A DNA stretch of 64,000 nt from Phycisphaera sp. (GCA_016125215.1 WGMF01000009.1:17096-81095), one strand, 5' to 3'. Numbered from the stretch's first letter, positions 36,798 through 46,320 are shown. Translations and numbers: made by a program. Notes: a model not told the origin generated them from the letters alone.

Positions 36798-38174
36798 TTA
36801 AATCCGCCTTGGGCTTGTGGATGATTGTGTTTTCTTCCCGGTGCGGATTGTCCTGTATTCTCCCTTGAGGCTGACCAGCCCCCAGCGTTCCATCGCCTGT
36901 TCACCGGTGGGCAGATCGTCGCCGTTGCGGTCGAGTCGGGATTGCAATTCTCTGTCCATCGAATCGCGTAGCGCAGCGTGCCCGGGGTCGTGTACGAGAT
37001 TGTGCATCTGGTAAGGGTCGTTCAAATTGTCATACAACAGCCACGGACCGTCGGTGTCGCGGACGTAGGTGTAACGCGACATGCGCAGGCCGCGGTAAGC
37101 CTTGAAATCACCCCGCCTGTCGAAGGGGACGACGGACATGATTAGCGCGGCTCGGTCCTTGTCGGTGTCGACGCCTTTGAATTGTGGCGAGAGGTCTTCG
37201 CCCTCGACCGTGTCCGGGATCGGGATCTCACACAGCGCAAGCAAGCTCGGCAGGATGTCGAGGATGTTGATCGGCGTCGTAACCTTGCGCGGGCCCTCGT
37301 GAATCTTCGGGTAGAGGCACAGGAACGGCACGCAGGCCGACTCGTCCCAGGGGACCTGTTTGCGGTGTGAGCTTTTGCCGTGCGAGCCGTGCATGTCGCC
37401 GTGGTCGGAGGTGAAGATGAAGATCGTGTCGTCCGCGACGCCGGCTTCTTCGATTGTTTTATAGAGGTCGCCGACGCAGCGGTCGATGGCGGTGCAGTGG
37501 GCGTAGTAACCTTGGAGTTCCTTGCGTGTGTGTTCTTGCTCTTCGGGCGGGACATTGGGCCGGAGAGTGAGCTTGTCCGGGGGATAGAGCGCCTGAAGCT
37601 CTTGCGGCGCGGTGTGGTGTGGGAAGTGCGGGCCACCGAATCCGATAAATAGAAGGAAAGGCTTGTCACCACCGGCGTGGTCTTGGATGTAGCTCTGTGC
37701 GTCTTTTGTCTGGGCGTAGGCGTCATATCCCTCCCACGTGCGCTTGGTCGGGTCGTTGTGCGCGTAGTAGTGGGAGTGGTTGTAGTCGTGCGTGCATTCG
37801 AGGACTTTCCAGTAGTCAAAGCCCTGCCTGCGTTCGGGGGGGATGTAGCTGTCGCGTCCGTGGCCGTCGAGGTGCCACTTGCCGATGTAGGCGGTGTCGT
37901 AGCCGGCTTGCTTGAAGACCTCCGCATAACACAGTTCCTCAGCCGGGAGGTAGAGGTCGTTGTAGAACATCCCGGTCGTGGTGGGGTAACGTCCGGTCAT
38001 CAGGGCTGCGCGTGCGGGTGTGCAGACGGGGCAGACGGAGACCGCGTTGGTGAAGTTGATCGCGCGCAAGGCCAGCGCGTCGAGGTTCGGCGTCTTTACG
38101 TTGGGGTCGCCTGCGTAACCCGTGGCCTGGGCTCGCCACTGGTCGGTCAGGACAAAGACGATGTTGGGTTTCAT
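36798..38174 (-). CDS. Type I sulfatase
   Basis: 458 aa from ATG 38174; a TTG two codons earlier is less likely. The opening MKPNIVFVLTDQWRAQ carries a metal-site Asp (D11). The formylglycine motif is C51-T-P-A-R55 followed by AALMTGRYP. FTSDHGDMHGSHGK near residue 257 supplies the second set of ligands and resembles iduronate-2-sulfatase and choline-sulfatase-like groups. A His-rich segment (ECTHDYNHSHYYAHND, about 132-147) lies near the active site. No signal peptide. It lies between the GH42 and another sulfatase gene, 33 and 46 bp away, and is probably part of the long transcript. Which sulfate it removes is unknown. Confidence 0.92.
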   Translation of the reverse strand: MKPNIVFVLTDQWRAQATGYAGDPNVKTPNLDALALRAINFTNAVSVCPVCTPARAALMTGRYPTTTGMFYNDLYLPAEELCYAEVFKQAGYDTAYIGKWHLDGHGRDSYIPPERRQGFDYWKVLECTHDYNHSHYYAHNDPTKRTWEGYDAYAQTKDAQSYIQDHAGGDKPFLLFIGFGGPHFPHHTAPQELQALYPPDKLTLRPNVPPEEQEHTRKELQGYYAHCTAIDRCVGDLYKTIEEAGVADDTIFIFTSDHGDMHGSHGKSSHRKQVPWDESACVPFLCLYPKIHEGPRKVTTPINILDILPSLLALCEIPIPDTVEGEDLSPQFKGVDTDKDRAALIMSVVPFDRRGDFKAYRGLRMSRYTYVRDTDGPWLLYDNLNDPYQMHNLVHDPGHAALRDSMDRELQSRLDRNGDDLPTGEQAMERWGLVSLKGEYRTIRTGKKTQSSTSPRRI

Positions 38175-38220
38175 GGGCAACGCAGGCTCCGGTGGGATGC
38201 GGACGATAGGCCAGCCAAGA

Positions 38221-39606
38221 TTACCCGCCCATCACCTGCGTGTCGGGAGTGTCGTAGGCCGCGACGATGTAGGGGTGGTTTTCGTCGTAGGTTGCCAGGG
38301 GCTTGGGGTTTTCAACGCGGCCAACCTCCCGCACGCCTTTGCCTTCGACACCGGTGAGTTTGTCGCCGAGGTCGGCCCGGGCCATGTCTGCCAGAGCATT
38401 GAGTTCCGCAACGATCTCCGGGTGCTGTTCGATGACGTTGTGCTCTTCGCCGATGTCCGTTTCGAGGTCGTGGAGTTGGGGGAAGGTCATGCCCTCGGCT
38501 TCCGCCTGCTTGCCCTTGGAAAAGTGGAGCTTCCATCTGCCTTTGCGGACGGCTTCGAGTTTGTCGAGGTGGTAGTGATAAAAAACCTCATGCGGAGATT
38601 GGGCATCGGCCTCACCCGTGAGCAGCGGGCCGATGTCTTTTCCATCGATCACGCGGTCTTGCGGTTCGGTGGTGCCTGCGATGCGTGCAAGGGTGGGCAT
38701 GAGGTCCATCGAGGTGACCAATTCATCGCACACCTTGCCCGCCGGCACCTTGCCCGGCCAGCGGACGATAAAGGGCACGCGCTGGCCGCCCTCCCACGTA
38801 GTGAACTTCGTGCCACGAAGCGGCGCGTTGCTGCCGCCCTCTCCGCGCGCTCGTGAGCCGTTGTCACTGGTGAAAATGACCATGGTGTTGTCATCGAGGC
38901 CGAGTTGTTGCAACTCGTGGAAGAGCACGCGCGTGACCCAGTCGATGCACTCGACCGCGCCGCCGTAGCCGCCGTTGCGGGACTGCTTAAGGAAGCGGTG
39001 CGGCACAAACAAGGGCACGTGGACGTACATGTGAGCCAGGTACAGAAAGAACGGGCCGGCCTTGTTGTCACGGATGAATCGCACGCACTCGTCGGCGTAA
39101 CGCTCGGTCAGACCGCGCTGGTCGGGTTGCTGCTGGATGACTTCGCCATTGCGCATGAGCGGGAGTGGGACGCGGTTGGCCCTTTTTTCCGGGGGGCCCT
39201 GGATGCCCATGTCATTGCTGTAAGGCAGGCCGAAGTATTCATCGAAGCCGTGCCGGGTCGGGAGGAACTCGGGCTGGTCGCCGCAGTGCCACTTGCCGAC
39301 GATCTTGGTGCGGTAGCCCCGGGTCTTGAGCACGTCGGCGATCGTGCGTTCATTGGGGTGAAGGCCGATAGGGTCGCCGGGGAAGAGCACGCCGAGGATG
39401 CCGACACGCTGGGGGTAACACCCTGTTAGTAGCGCCGCGCGGGAGGCGGAGCACACGGGCGACATCACGTGGTAATCGGTGAAGCGTGTGCCCTCGTTGG
39501 CCATGCGGTCGAGTGTGGGCGTGGCATTGACGGTCGAGCCGTAGCAACCCAGGTCGCCGTAGCCCAGGTCGTCGCAGTTGATGAGGATGACGTTGGGTTT
39601 ACTCAT
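38221..39606 (-). CDS. Type I sulfatase with CSASR active site
   Basis: 461 aa from ATG 39606, which overlaps the esterase stop by 8 bp; longer starts up to 39870 add only Pro/Arg-rich sequence lying inside that gene. D12-D13 in NCDDLGYGDLG are metal ligands. The formylglycine motif is C52-S-A-S-R56: Ala replaces the usual Pro, a variation accepted by the maturase in some families. The FTSDNGSRARGEGG segment near 215 follows, and a TWEGGQRVPF strand typical of the arylsulfatase group. No signal peptide. As in the sulfatase at 7912-9225, the codons after the motif (Leu-Leu-Thr, CTA CTA ACA) are AT-rich and rare for this DNA. Confidence 0.92.
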   Translation of the reverse strand: MSKPNVILINCDDLGYGDLGCYGSTVNATPTLDRMANEGTRFTDYHVMSPVCSASRAALLTGCYPQRVGILGVLFPGDPIGLHPNERTIADVLKTRGYRTKIVGKWHCGDQPEFLPTRHGFDEYFGLPYSNDMGIQGPPEKRANRVPLPLMRNGEVIQQQPDQRGLTERYADECVRFIRDNKAGPFFLYLAHMYVHVPLFVPHRFLKQSRNGGYGGAVECIDWVTRVLFHELQQLGLDDNTMVIFTSDNGSRARGEGGSNAPLRGTKFTTWEGGQRVPFIVRWPGKVPAGKVCDELVTSMDLMPTLARIAGTTEPQDRVIDGKDIGPLLTGEADAQSPHEVFYHYHLDKLEAVRKGRWKLHFSKGKQAEAEGMTFPQLHDLETDIGEEHNVIEQHPEIVAELNALADMARADLGDKLTGVEGKGVREVGRVENPKPLATYDENHPYIVAAYDTPDTQVMGG

Positions 39607-41068
39607 GATGGGGGGCATCATAACCGCATGTGGTGAAGGGCGAGGCGGGCAGGCCGTCCTTGTTGTAGAGCAGCGTTCCCGTGGGTTGGTTGGTGTAGGC
39701 GTAACGCGCAGCGACGGGGTGCGTGACACCCTCGGCCCGGACGATGAGGTCCTGTCCGTCGATGGTGCCCTTGGCCCAATGCCACGAGCCGTTCTGGTCC
39801 TGGATGGAGAGCCAGTCGAGGTCGGCGTCGGGTGTTTCGTGTGGGGGCGTGGTGCCATTTTTAGTGGCAAACATCAGGCCGTGATCGGCAAACTCAAACT
39901 GGATACGCAGTTTGTCGCCCTCGGCTTGAGCGCGGGTATAGAGCGGCCCGGTCGGCGGACGGTCGCGTAGCCCGTAGTCGAAGTAGGACGCGAGGCGTGC
40001 GAGGCGGATTCCGGTGTCGAATTTGTTGGGCGGGTGTTCGCGCACATCGCCGACATCGATCGTGACCGCCATGCCTGTGTGTGAGAGCGCGAGTGTTTCG
40101 TATTGCGCTTGTCTGATCTCAGCCCTGCCGTCGCCCATCTCGGGGTTGTCGCGTGTCGAGTTGCCGATGCCCGGCAGTTGCACGAAGTAGAACGAAAAAT
40201 CCCCGCGCGGGCCTTGGGCATCCTTCGAGTCGGGCTGTTCCCAAACCTTCCGCCAACCCACGATCAACGACCGCAGCTTGGGGGCATAGTCACGCTTATC
40301 GCCGACGTTGCTCTCGCCCTGGTACCAGACGACGCCGCGCATACCCAGGCCGACAATCGGCTCGATGTAACGGGTGAAGTGTTTCCCGGTCGGGTCGGGC
40401 GGTTGATAGAGCCAGCTCTCGATATTCGACCCACCGACCGCGGCGTTGATGATGCCGATGGGCACGAGCGTATCGTGCAGCAAGGAACGAGCGAAGTAGA
40501 AACAGACCTTCTTGACCTCACTTGCGTTCTGCCCGGTGCAGATCAGCCAGGGTGCATCTATATCCGAGACCATCTGACGCAGCGCGGGGTAGTCGGGCTT
40601 TTCATCCGGGAAGTCGGGCAGGGGGGTGGGGCGGGTTGTGCGGAGCTTGCCCGCCATGTTTGACTGCCCCGAGCAGAGCCAGACCTCGCCCACGATCATG
40701 TTATTAACCTCGGTGGTGGCCTGTTGGCCATCCATCTCACAGACGATCCGCAACGTGTGCCCCTCCGGCGCGTCGTGGACGGATCGAAGCTTGGCTGCAC
40801 GCATCGGTTCGAGCACAACGCGCCACACGCCCCGGGCGTCGGCCAAGGTGGGCTTGGTCTGATCCATGAAACCGACCGTCACCTTTGCGCCGGGCAACGA
40901 CGTGCCCCAGATCGGCAGCGGGATCAACTGTTGCAGCACCGCGTTGTCCCGGAAGGGCAACCCGCACCGCGCCTTCAACGTCGGTTGCTCTTGAGCCGGG
41001 GCCTCGTCGGCCGGACAGTTTGCGGGCCCGGACAACAACGTGGCCCCGAACAGGCACAAGCAGGTCAT
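39599..41068 (-). CDS. Secreted SASA-family acetylesterase (sialate O-acetylesterase-like)
   Basis: 489 aa from ATG 41068. The N-terminal domain (30-125) has the family opening PFRDNAVLQQ. The nucleophile S136 lies in LCSGQSNMAG, WYQGESNVG forms the second block, and DVREHPPNK (about 330) holds the Asp-x-x-His dyad. The first 20 residues are hydrophobic and end at GPANCPA, but contain no basic residue, so as a signal peptide they look incomplete. Extending in frame to a CTG at 41110 adds Arg and Lys and places a strong AAGGAGG about seven bases upstream; a non-standard start there is possible. It would remove acetyl groups outside the cytoplasm. The 203-bp gap upstream probably holds a promoter. 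Confidence 0.85.
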   Translation of the reverse strand: MTCLCLFGATLLSGPANCPADEAPAQEQPTLKARCGLPFRDNAVLQQLIPLPIWGTSLPGAKVTVGFMDQTKPTLADARGVWRVVLEPMRAAKLRSVHDAPEGHTLRIVCEMDGQQATTEVNNMIVGEVWLCSGQSNMAGKLRTTRPTPLPDFPDEKPDYPALRQMVSDIDAPWLICTGQNASEVKKVCFYFARSLLHDTLVPIGIINAAVGGSNIESWLYQPPDPTGKHFTRYIEPIVGLGMRGVVWYQGESNVGDKRDYAPKLRSLIVGWRKVWEQPDSKDAQGPRGDFSFYFVQLPGIGNSTRDNPEMGDGRAEIRQAQYETLALSHTGMAVTIDVGDVREHPPNKFDTGIRLARLASYFDYGLRDRPPTGPLYTRAQAEGDKLRIQFEFADHGLMFATKNGTTPPHETPDADLDWLSIQDQNGSWHWAKGTIDGQDLIVRAEGVTHPVAARYAYTNQPTGTLLYNKDGLPASPFTTCGYDAPHHE

Positions 41069-41271
41069 CCAACACTTTGTAAGGGTCTGTCTATTGTGGA
41101 GTGGTTGCAGGTCAGGGCCTCCTTCGTCGAAAGAATTTAGTCAGGGGTTTGTGTGTAGGGTGCGGTGATAACGGTCTTGTATCCGCGGACACACAGGGAA
41201 AAATTTCTTCGTTAAGGGGCATGTGTCGGTTAAGTTGAGGGATCGGTTTTCATGTGTAAAGGTCCGTGTGT

Positions 41272-42435
41272 TCAGTGTTGAGGCTCGGGCGTGGGTTCGA
41301 TGAATCGTCCATCTTTCCAGAGGGCCTCGACCGAAGCACCGTGATAGGCGCGTGCCAGCACGGAGATGCTGCGTTCGTCGCCCTTGAGCTCGGAGACGGG
41401 CTTGGCCATGAACCGCTCCAGGGGTACCAGCCCGCTGTCAGCCCCGGGCGCGGTAAAGCCGTACAGCCCGACGCCGGCTTTGATTGCTTCGGGGACGACC
41501 TTGATCGCGTCCTGTCCGTTCCACAGCGCCAGACAGGTGATTAGGCGCGTGTGTTCACCCACCATCGAACGGACCGCATCGATCCCCCGCATGTCGCCGG
41601 CTTCGTTCATCAGCCAGTCGACCTCTTTGAACATGTCGGAGTGGACGACGTGCGGGTGTTTGACGTTGTTGCACGTGAGCCAGAGGATGCACCTGGGGTT
41701 GGCCTTGCGGGCTGCGTCGCGGATCGTCTTCCAGCAGCTGTCGAGAGCCCTTCGGCTGTAGGCGGTGTCCTGCTCTTTGGTCAGCAGTTCTTCGCCGGGG
41801 AACGGTTCGTTCATCAATTGTTCGTACAACTTCTTCTCGCAATCGAGCCATTTGCCCTGTGTCGATTGGCGCCGCGGCATCCAGAGCCAGTCGAACATGA
41901 ACCCGTCGATTCCCGTCGTGCCCACCGCGTCGGTGATGGACTTTTCGAGATAGTCAAGGTATTCATCGGTGTAGGGGATGTGGTAGGTCGTCGGCGTGCC
42001 GTAGCTCAAGTCGGGGTGGTCGGTGCCCCATTTCGTGTTCGCTCCGACGCAGAAGTACCCCATGACGAGCATCTTCTGTTCGTGACCCAGCCCGACCACT
42101 TCGCGGAGAAAGTCATGCTTGAGCCCGGGCTGCTCGGGAATAAAGCCGTCCTTGTACCAGGCGTACCCGTTGCATGAGACGCAGAAGGTCTGGAGGACGT
42201 TGGCCCCGACAGCCTTGTACCACGCGACGTGGGCAGCCGGTTCCGCTTCGCTCCACCGGCCGGGGCTTGCGAAGGGCTTGTGCCTGCGACCGCCCGGTGC
42301 CCAGTTGAAATCGATGCAATAAGCCTTGATCTCGTCAACCGGTGCGGGGGCCGGTTGCGCGTCGGCGTGGGTCGCTCGAATGATTGCCATGGATAAAAGG
42401 ATCCCGAATAGCAGGGCCGGGCGATCGAGTCGCAT
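41272..42435 (-). CDS. Secreted TIM-barrel protein, putative glycosidase
   Basis: 387 aa from ATG 42435, chosen because it gives a clean signal peptide (MRLDRPALLFGILLSMAII, cleaved near THADAQ); the frame also starts at 42477. The rest looks like a TIM barrel with the strand GIDGFMFDWLWM near residue 180, whose Asp is placed like the nucleophile of GH29 or GH36-like barrels, and a later LWLTCNNVKHPH strand. I do not recognise the family with certainty; hypothetical glycosyl hydrolase groups and GH29-like proteins are the nearest in style. It is short and lacks the C-terminal beta-sandwich of true GH29. It sits between an acetylesterase and the PDZ/HEAT protein, both secreted, so it may act with them outside the cytoplasm. 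Confidence 0.6.
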   Translation of the reverse strand: MRLDRPALLFGILLSMAIIRATHADAQPAPAPVDEIKAYCIDFNWAPGGRRHKPFASPGRWSEAEPAAHVAWYKAVGANVLQTFCVSCNGYAWYKDGFIPEQPGLKHDFLREVVGLGHEQKMLVMGYFCVGANTKWGTDHPDLSYGTPTTYHIPYTDEYLDYLEKSITDAVGTTGIDGFMFDWLWMPRRQSTQGKWLDCEKKLYEQLMNEPFPGEELLTKEQDTAYSRRALDSCWKTIRDAARKANPRCILWLTCNNVKHPHVVHSDMFKEVDWLMNEAGDMRGIDAVRSMVGEHTRLITCLALWNGQDAIKVVPEAIKAGVGLYGFTAPGADSGLVPLERFMAKPVSELKGDERSISVLARAYHGASVEALWKDGRFIEPTPEPQH

Positions 42436-42486
42436 CGTTCGTTTTACCTCACGGTAGAGATCCAAGTTCGGTTCCATCTCTTGACG

Positions 42487-44853
42487 TTAATGCGGTGTGC
42501 CAGCCTTGATCGCTTGCTCAAAGGTCATCAGCTCGATGGGCTGCGTATCTGGTGTATCGACCGCTTCAACCAATGCGTCCCACCATTTCTTGAACTTGCC
42601 CGATTGAAACGTCCGCTCGGAATCGGGTCGGGCCTTGAGTTCATCGAGGTAGGTTCTGGCGTGCGGGCCGTACATCGCAAGCGAGCGCAGCACCATGAAG
42701 ATTTTGAAGCTGCCCTTGCCGTCGGGGGTCTTGAGTGTGTCGTAGGCCCATGCCAGGCCTTCCTTGATATGGAGGTTGGCCAGCACACGGACGCCCTGTT
42801 CGGGACCGTTGCCGGGGTTGTGATACGAACGGTAGGCCGGGTCACGGTTCTTAATGACGTGCTCGACTTTGTCCGCCACACGGTAGAAATCCGACAAAGG
42901 CATGTCTGTCAGCAGGCTCATTGCATTGGAGCGGGTGGCTTGCTCGCTGTGGTCGGCCAGTTTCAGGACGGCCTTGTAGAACAGGTCTTTATCCGTAACC
43001 AGGCCCGCCGCGAACGGGTCGGCACAAAGATTCACAAGGCTGTCCGCTAACGATCTGTCGATCAACCGCAGGGGGTCGTTGGGCTGGTCGGCCAGGACCA
43101 TCCTGAGCATCTCGGTGAAACAGGGGTAGGCGGGTTTGCCCATGTAACTCAGCGCCGCCGCCGCCGCGGCACGCACTTCGGCGTCTTCGTTTTCATCGCG
43201 CAGGATGCTGACCAATTTTGTCAACCGCGGTTGCGCGACCTCGGGGGGGCAACTGTTGCCAAAGTAGCTTATTGCGCTGATGCGCTGGTCTCGGGTGCCC
43301 TTGTCCAGCATCGCGACGAGTTCGGGCATCGTCGGGTGACCACGTTCCCGCAGCGCACCGATGGCCTTGACACGCACCTGCGGCGCGGGGTGGCCGAAGA
43401 GTGCGAGCAGTTGTGCATCGCTGAGGTGTTCGTAATCGATCCGGCTGGCGTCGATGACATCCGTGACCTGCCGCCCCTTGAGCCACAGCGATGCGTCAGC
43501 GTCTTTGCCGGTGATGCACAGCGCGTGCCTGGGGATGCAAAGATTCAATAGAAGTGAGCCGCTGCTGTTGCCGTCCCCGGATTCACCGCCGTCGTAGGTG
43601 AAGCGTCCGTCCCATGTGCGGTAGAGCGTGTAGAGCCACCGCGCGTTTTTCGAGAACGATTGTGTGACCTCGGGCCCAGCGACATTCGCACCCAGCGGGG
43701 TCCAGAGCACGTTGAAGTAATAGGTGGCGTGGCCTTTTTCCAGGTCGTCGTAGGATGTGGCCGACTGGTGCGAGAAGAATGCGGCACCCTCTTTGTCACC
43801 CAGAAAGCTCATCGCCAGTGCCGCGGTAGCGCTGCTGCCGTTGTTGTTGAAGACGTGGAGGTAAGGCTTGTGGACCCCGTAGGGCAACGCGCCTTTATCG
43901 ATGTAACTTGCGAAGAACTGGTGCGTCTTCGGGATGGCCTTATCAAAGGCGGGGTTCTCGATGCCGCACTTTTTGGCCAGCAGGATGCCCAGGTAACACG
44001 TCAGGCTCGGCTGGTTGATCTGGGCATAACCCGGCAAACGTCCGTCGGTGCGCGGTGTGGCCAACCGGTGTGCCCACAACCCCGCCGGGTCCTGCCCACG
44101 CGCCAGCGCGACCGAGTAAGTCTCCAGCCCCGGTAACACGGACTTATCCCCTGTAAGGAGGTAATACTCCGCCAGCGTGATGCACCGGTACCCCCACGAC
44201 CAGTCGATCAGACCCATGTCCTTCTCGCCGCGCACGACGGCATCGATGTCTTCGGGGTTGGGGTGGACCCAGTCCTCCTTGGGTAATTCTCTCTTCACGA
44301 TATCGATGTACGGGGCCTCATCCGTCGCCATGAATCCGAGCCAGCCGACGCACAGCGCGCCCTTTTTGTAGTCTCCGGTCTTGACCATGCGGTCGGCCAC
44401 CAGCCTCACGATCCGGTCGGTCTTGGGGCATTGGTAGGGCGCGGTGTCGCTGTATGTGCCCAACGGTATGAGTTTGAGTTCGACCGTGTGGCCGTCATCA
44501 AGCATCAGAGGCAACTTCCCTTCAGCCACGAAAGTCTCAGCGTCATTGATGGCCTCGGCTATCTCCCGGCGCGGGTCCGCGTGAAACCGATTCCCACCGG
44601 CACCCACGATCACGTCACCGACCTTGAGTTTGCCGTCCGCCGGTGATCCTTCGTCGATCTTTGTGATGGTGATCCTGTTGGCATCCACCGCCCCCATCAG
44701 TCCGGTCGGCCCGAGCAGGTGGGCCTTGTCATCAGCCATGATCGGGTTGACGGGGAGCAGCATCCATACCAGCGCCCACGCCAGCGTCGAGCCGAGTAAG
44801 ATTCGTAACCGGATCGAGCGAGGCTGCCTGGACTGATTGGTGCTAATGAACAT
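42487..44853 (-). CDS. Secreted PDZ-HEAT protein, DUF6288-like
   Basis: 788 aa from ATG 44853, which gives a signal peptide with basic n-region (RLRILLGSTLAWALVWMLL, cleaved near PIMA-DD). ATG 44931 overlaps the M28 stop by 4 bp but leaves an overlong leader. A PDZ-like domain comes first (about 30-125, ITKIDEGSPADGKLKVGDVI), then a large alpha-rich domain (130-480) with repeated Trp/Tyr helices resembling (alpha/alpha) toroids such as those of glycan lyases and DUF6288 proteins. HEAT-like helical repeats (about 500-640) follow, for instance the segments around VRVKAIGALRERG and EVRAAAAAALSYM. No catalytic residue can be named. With the beta-helix protein it is the second secreted PDZ protein here, and it may scaffold or anchor other enzymes. 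Confidence 0.65.
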   Translation of the reverse strand: MFISTNQSRQPRSIRLRILLGSTLAWALVWMLLPVNPIMADDKAHLLGPTGLMGAVDANRITITKIDEGSPADGKLKVGDVIVGAGGNRFHADPRREIAEAINDAETFVAEGKLPLMLDDGHTVELKLIPLGTYSDTAPYQCPKTDRIVRLVADRMVKTGDYKKGALCVGWLGFMATDEAPYIDIVKRELPKEDWVHPNPEDIDAVVRGEKDMGLIDWSWGYRCITLAEYYLLTGDKSVLPGLETYSVALARGQDPAGLWAHRLATPRTDGRLPGYAQINQPSLTCYLGILLAKKCGIENPAFDKAIPKTHQFFASYIDKGALPYGVHKPYLHVFNNNGSSATAALAMSFLGDKEGAAFFSHQSATSYDDLEKGHATYYFNVLWTPLGANVAGPEVTQSFSKNARWLYTLYRTWDGRFTYDGGESGDGNSSGSLLLNLCIPRHALCITGKDADASLWLKGRQVTDVIDASRIDYEHLSDAQLLALFGHPAPQVRVKAIGALRERGHPTMPELVAMLDKGTRDQRISAISYFGNSCPPEVAQPRLTKLVSILRDENEDAEVRAAAAAALSYMGKPAYPCFTEMLRMVLADQPNDPLRLIDRSLADSLVNLCADPFAAGLVTDKDLFYKAVLKLADHSEQATRSNAMSLLTDMPLSDFYRVADKVEHVIKNRDPAYRSYHNPGNGPEQGVRVLANLHIKEGLAWAYDTLKTPDGKGSFKIFMVLRSLAMYGPHARTYLDELKARPDSERTFQSGKFKKWWDALVEAVDTPDTQPIELMTFEQAIKAGTPH

Positions 44854-44927
44854 GGCGGTGACTCGTGTGAGGGGTGATGTTCGGTCTGCCAGAAAAGCGT
44901 GTGAGATGCATCCGTAACCACACGAGT

Positions 44928-46274
44928 TCATGGGTTGGAGTGTCGGTCGGGCCAGAGTTCATCGTTGACCGTGCGCAGGAGTACGCGTGCGGCCACAGCG
45001 GAGGCTTCGCACAGACCTTTGACAGGGATATGGTCCGCTGTGTCGCCGGCCATGTGACAGGTGCCGCCGGTCGTCAGGCCCTCGCGTCCGCCGCCGAGCG
45101 CGAACGCGGGCACACCGCGCCGAACGAACGCGGCATGGTCCGAGTGTTCGTGGTGGAACGTCTTGTAATCCAGGGTCAGGCCCATCTGCTGGCCCAGCGC
45201 GTGGGTGTAGCGACGTCGGCTTTCTTCGTCGTGGCATCCGTAGAAGTTGAGCGACCAGGGACCGCTGACCGGGGGCATGTCACAGTTGCACAACGTGCGG
45301 ATGCGTGTCAGTTGCGCCTCATGGGCCTTGGCGTGATAGGCCGAGCCGACAAGGCCGATCTCCTCGCCGGCGAACCCGATGAAACGGACGGTGCGTTTGA
45401 GGTGCAGGTGGCACCTGGCCAGCAAACGGGCCACCTCCATCACCATCACGGCGCCGGCCGCGTTGTCGTAGGCCCCCGGGCCGATCTCGTGCGAGTCGAG
45501 GTGTCCACCGATCACAACGAGTTCATCGGGATACTCGTTGCCCACAAGTTCGCCGACGACATTCCACGTCGTGGCGGGTTCGTAGCCACAATCGGTGGTG
45601 AGTACGAATTCCGTGTCGGGCACTTTGTGTGCCAGACCTTTGACGAGTTGGCCCGCTTCACGCCCGAGGCTGACGCAGGGGATGGCCCCGGGTGTCGCGT
45701 TGGTGACGCTGCCGGTGCGGAATGCCCCGCCGGGGGTGGTGTTACAGATGATTAGGCCCGCCGCGCCCAGCGCCACGCTGTGCTCATAGACATCGTGCCG
45801 GTGGCGACCCGTGCCGAGTGTCAGCGCGATGTTCCCAGCCAAGGCGTCTTTGTGGCTGTCCAACTCTTCCGCCAGGCCCTTGCCGACATCGACAATCCTG
45901 CCGTGCAGACCCCCGCTCCCGGTCGGTGCGCTGTAGGGCAGGGCGTAGCATTCAAAGGTGTTCGGCGTGGGCTTGATGAAGCTCAGTGACGCGGGCTTGC
46001 CCCTGCGCCACGCGGTGAATTCAAACCCCTCCAGGTGTGCATCGACCAGGCCGTAGGATTTGAAACGGTCGAGCATGACATCGGCCGCGCAACGGTACCC
46101 CTCGGTCCCGGCGAAGCGTGGCCCGATGTCGACACACAGGGCTTTGAGGTTGCGGCCGACCTCGCAGGCACACTTCGATTCATCGGCAATCCGCTCATCG
46201 AACGAAGAGCAGGCGTTACATCTCCCTGTCGTGTGTGAGTCTGTATCCGTGTTTTGCATGGGTCCGGGCGTCAT
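44928..46274 (-). CDS. M28-family zinc aminopeptidase with inserted PA-like domain
   Basis: A 448-aa protein with the metal ligands of M28: H258 in GGHLDSH, D270 in AYDNAAG (bridging), E304-E305 in FAGEEIGLVGS, D332 in CNCDMPP and a late His, probably H407 in TCHMAGD. The central part (about 115-230) looks like the protease-associated domain that many M28 enzymes carry. The N-terminus is Cys-rich (CNAC at 19-22 and CAC at 35-37), which could bind a metal but may also be non-native if ATG 46259 is the start. No signal peptide is seen, so it probably works in the cytoplasm on peptides taken up. Together with the M60-like protease this points to protein-linked substrate. It lies between the PDZ/HEAT and tandem esterase genes. 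Confidence 0.87.
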   Translation of the reverse strand: MTPGPMQNTDTDSHTTGRCNACSSFDERIADESKCACEVGRNLKALCVDIGPRFAGTEGYRCAADVMLDRFKSYGLVDAHLEGFEFTAWRRGKPASLSFIKPTPNTFECYALPYSAPTGSGGLHGRIVDVGKGLAEELDSHKDALAGNIALTLGTGRHRHDVYEHSVALGAAGLIICNTTPGGAFRTGSVTNATPGAIPCVSLGREAGQLVKGLAHKVPDTEFVLTTDCGYEPATTWNVVGELVGNEYPDELVVIGGHLDSHEIGPGAYDNAAGAVMVMEVARLLARCHLHLKRTVRFIGFAGEEIGLVGSAYHAKAHEAQLTRIRTLCNCDMPPVSGPWSLNFYGCHDEESRRRYTHALGQQMGLTLDYKTFHHEHSDHAAFVRRGVPAFALGGGREGLTTGGTCHMAGDTADHIPVKGLCEASAVAARVLLRTVNDELWPDRHSNP

Positions 46275-46320
46275 CGATCAGCCGTTGCGTGGAGCGGTGT
46301 CGGGGGTTTGCGTTGGGTGT

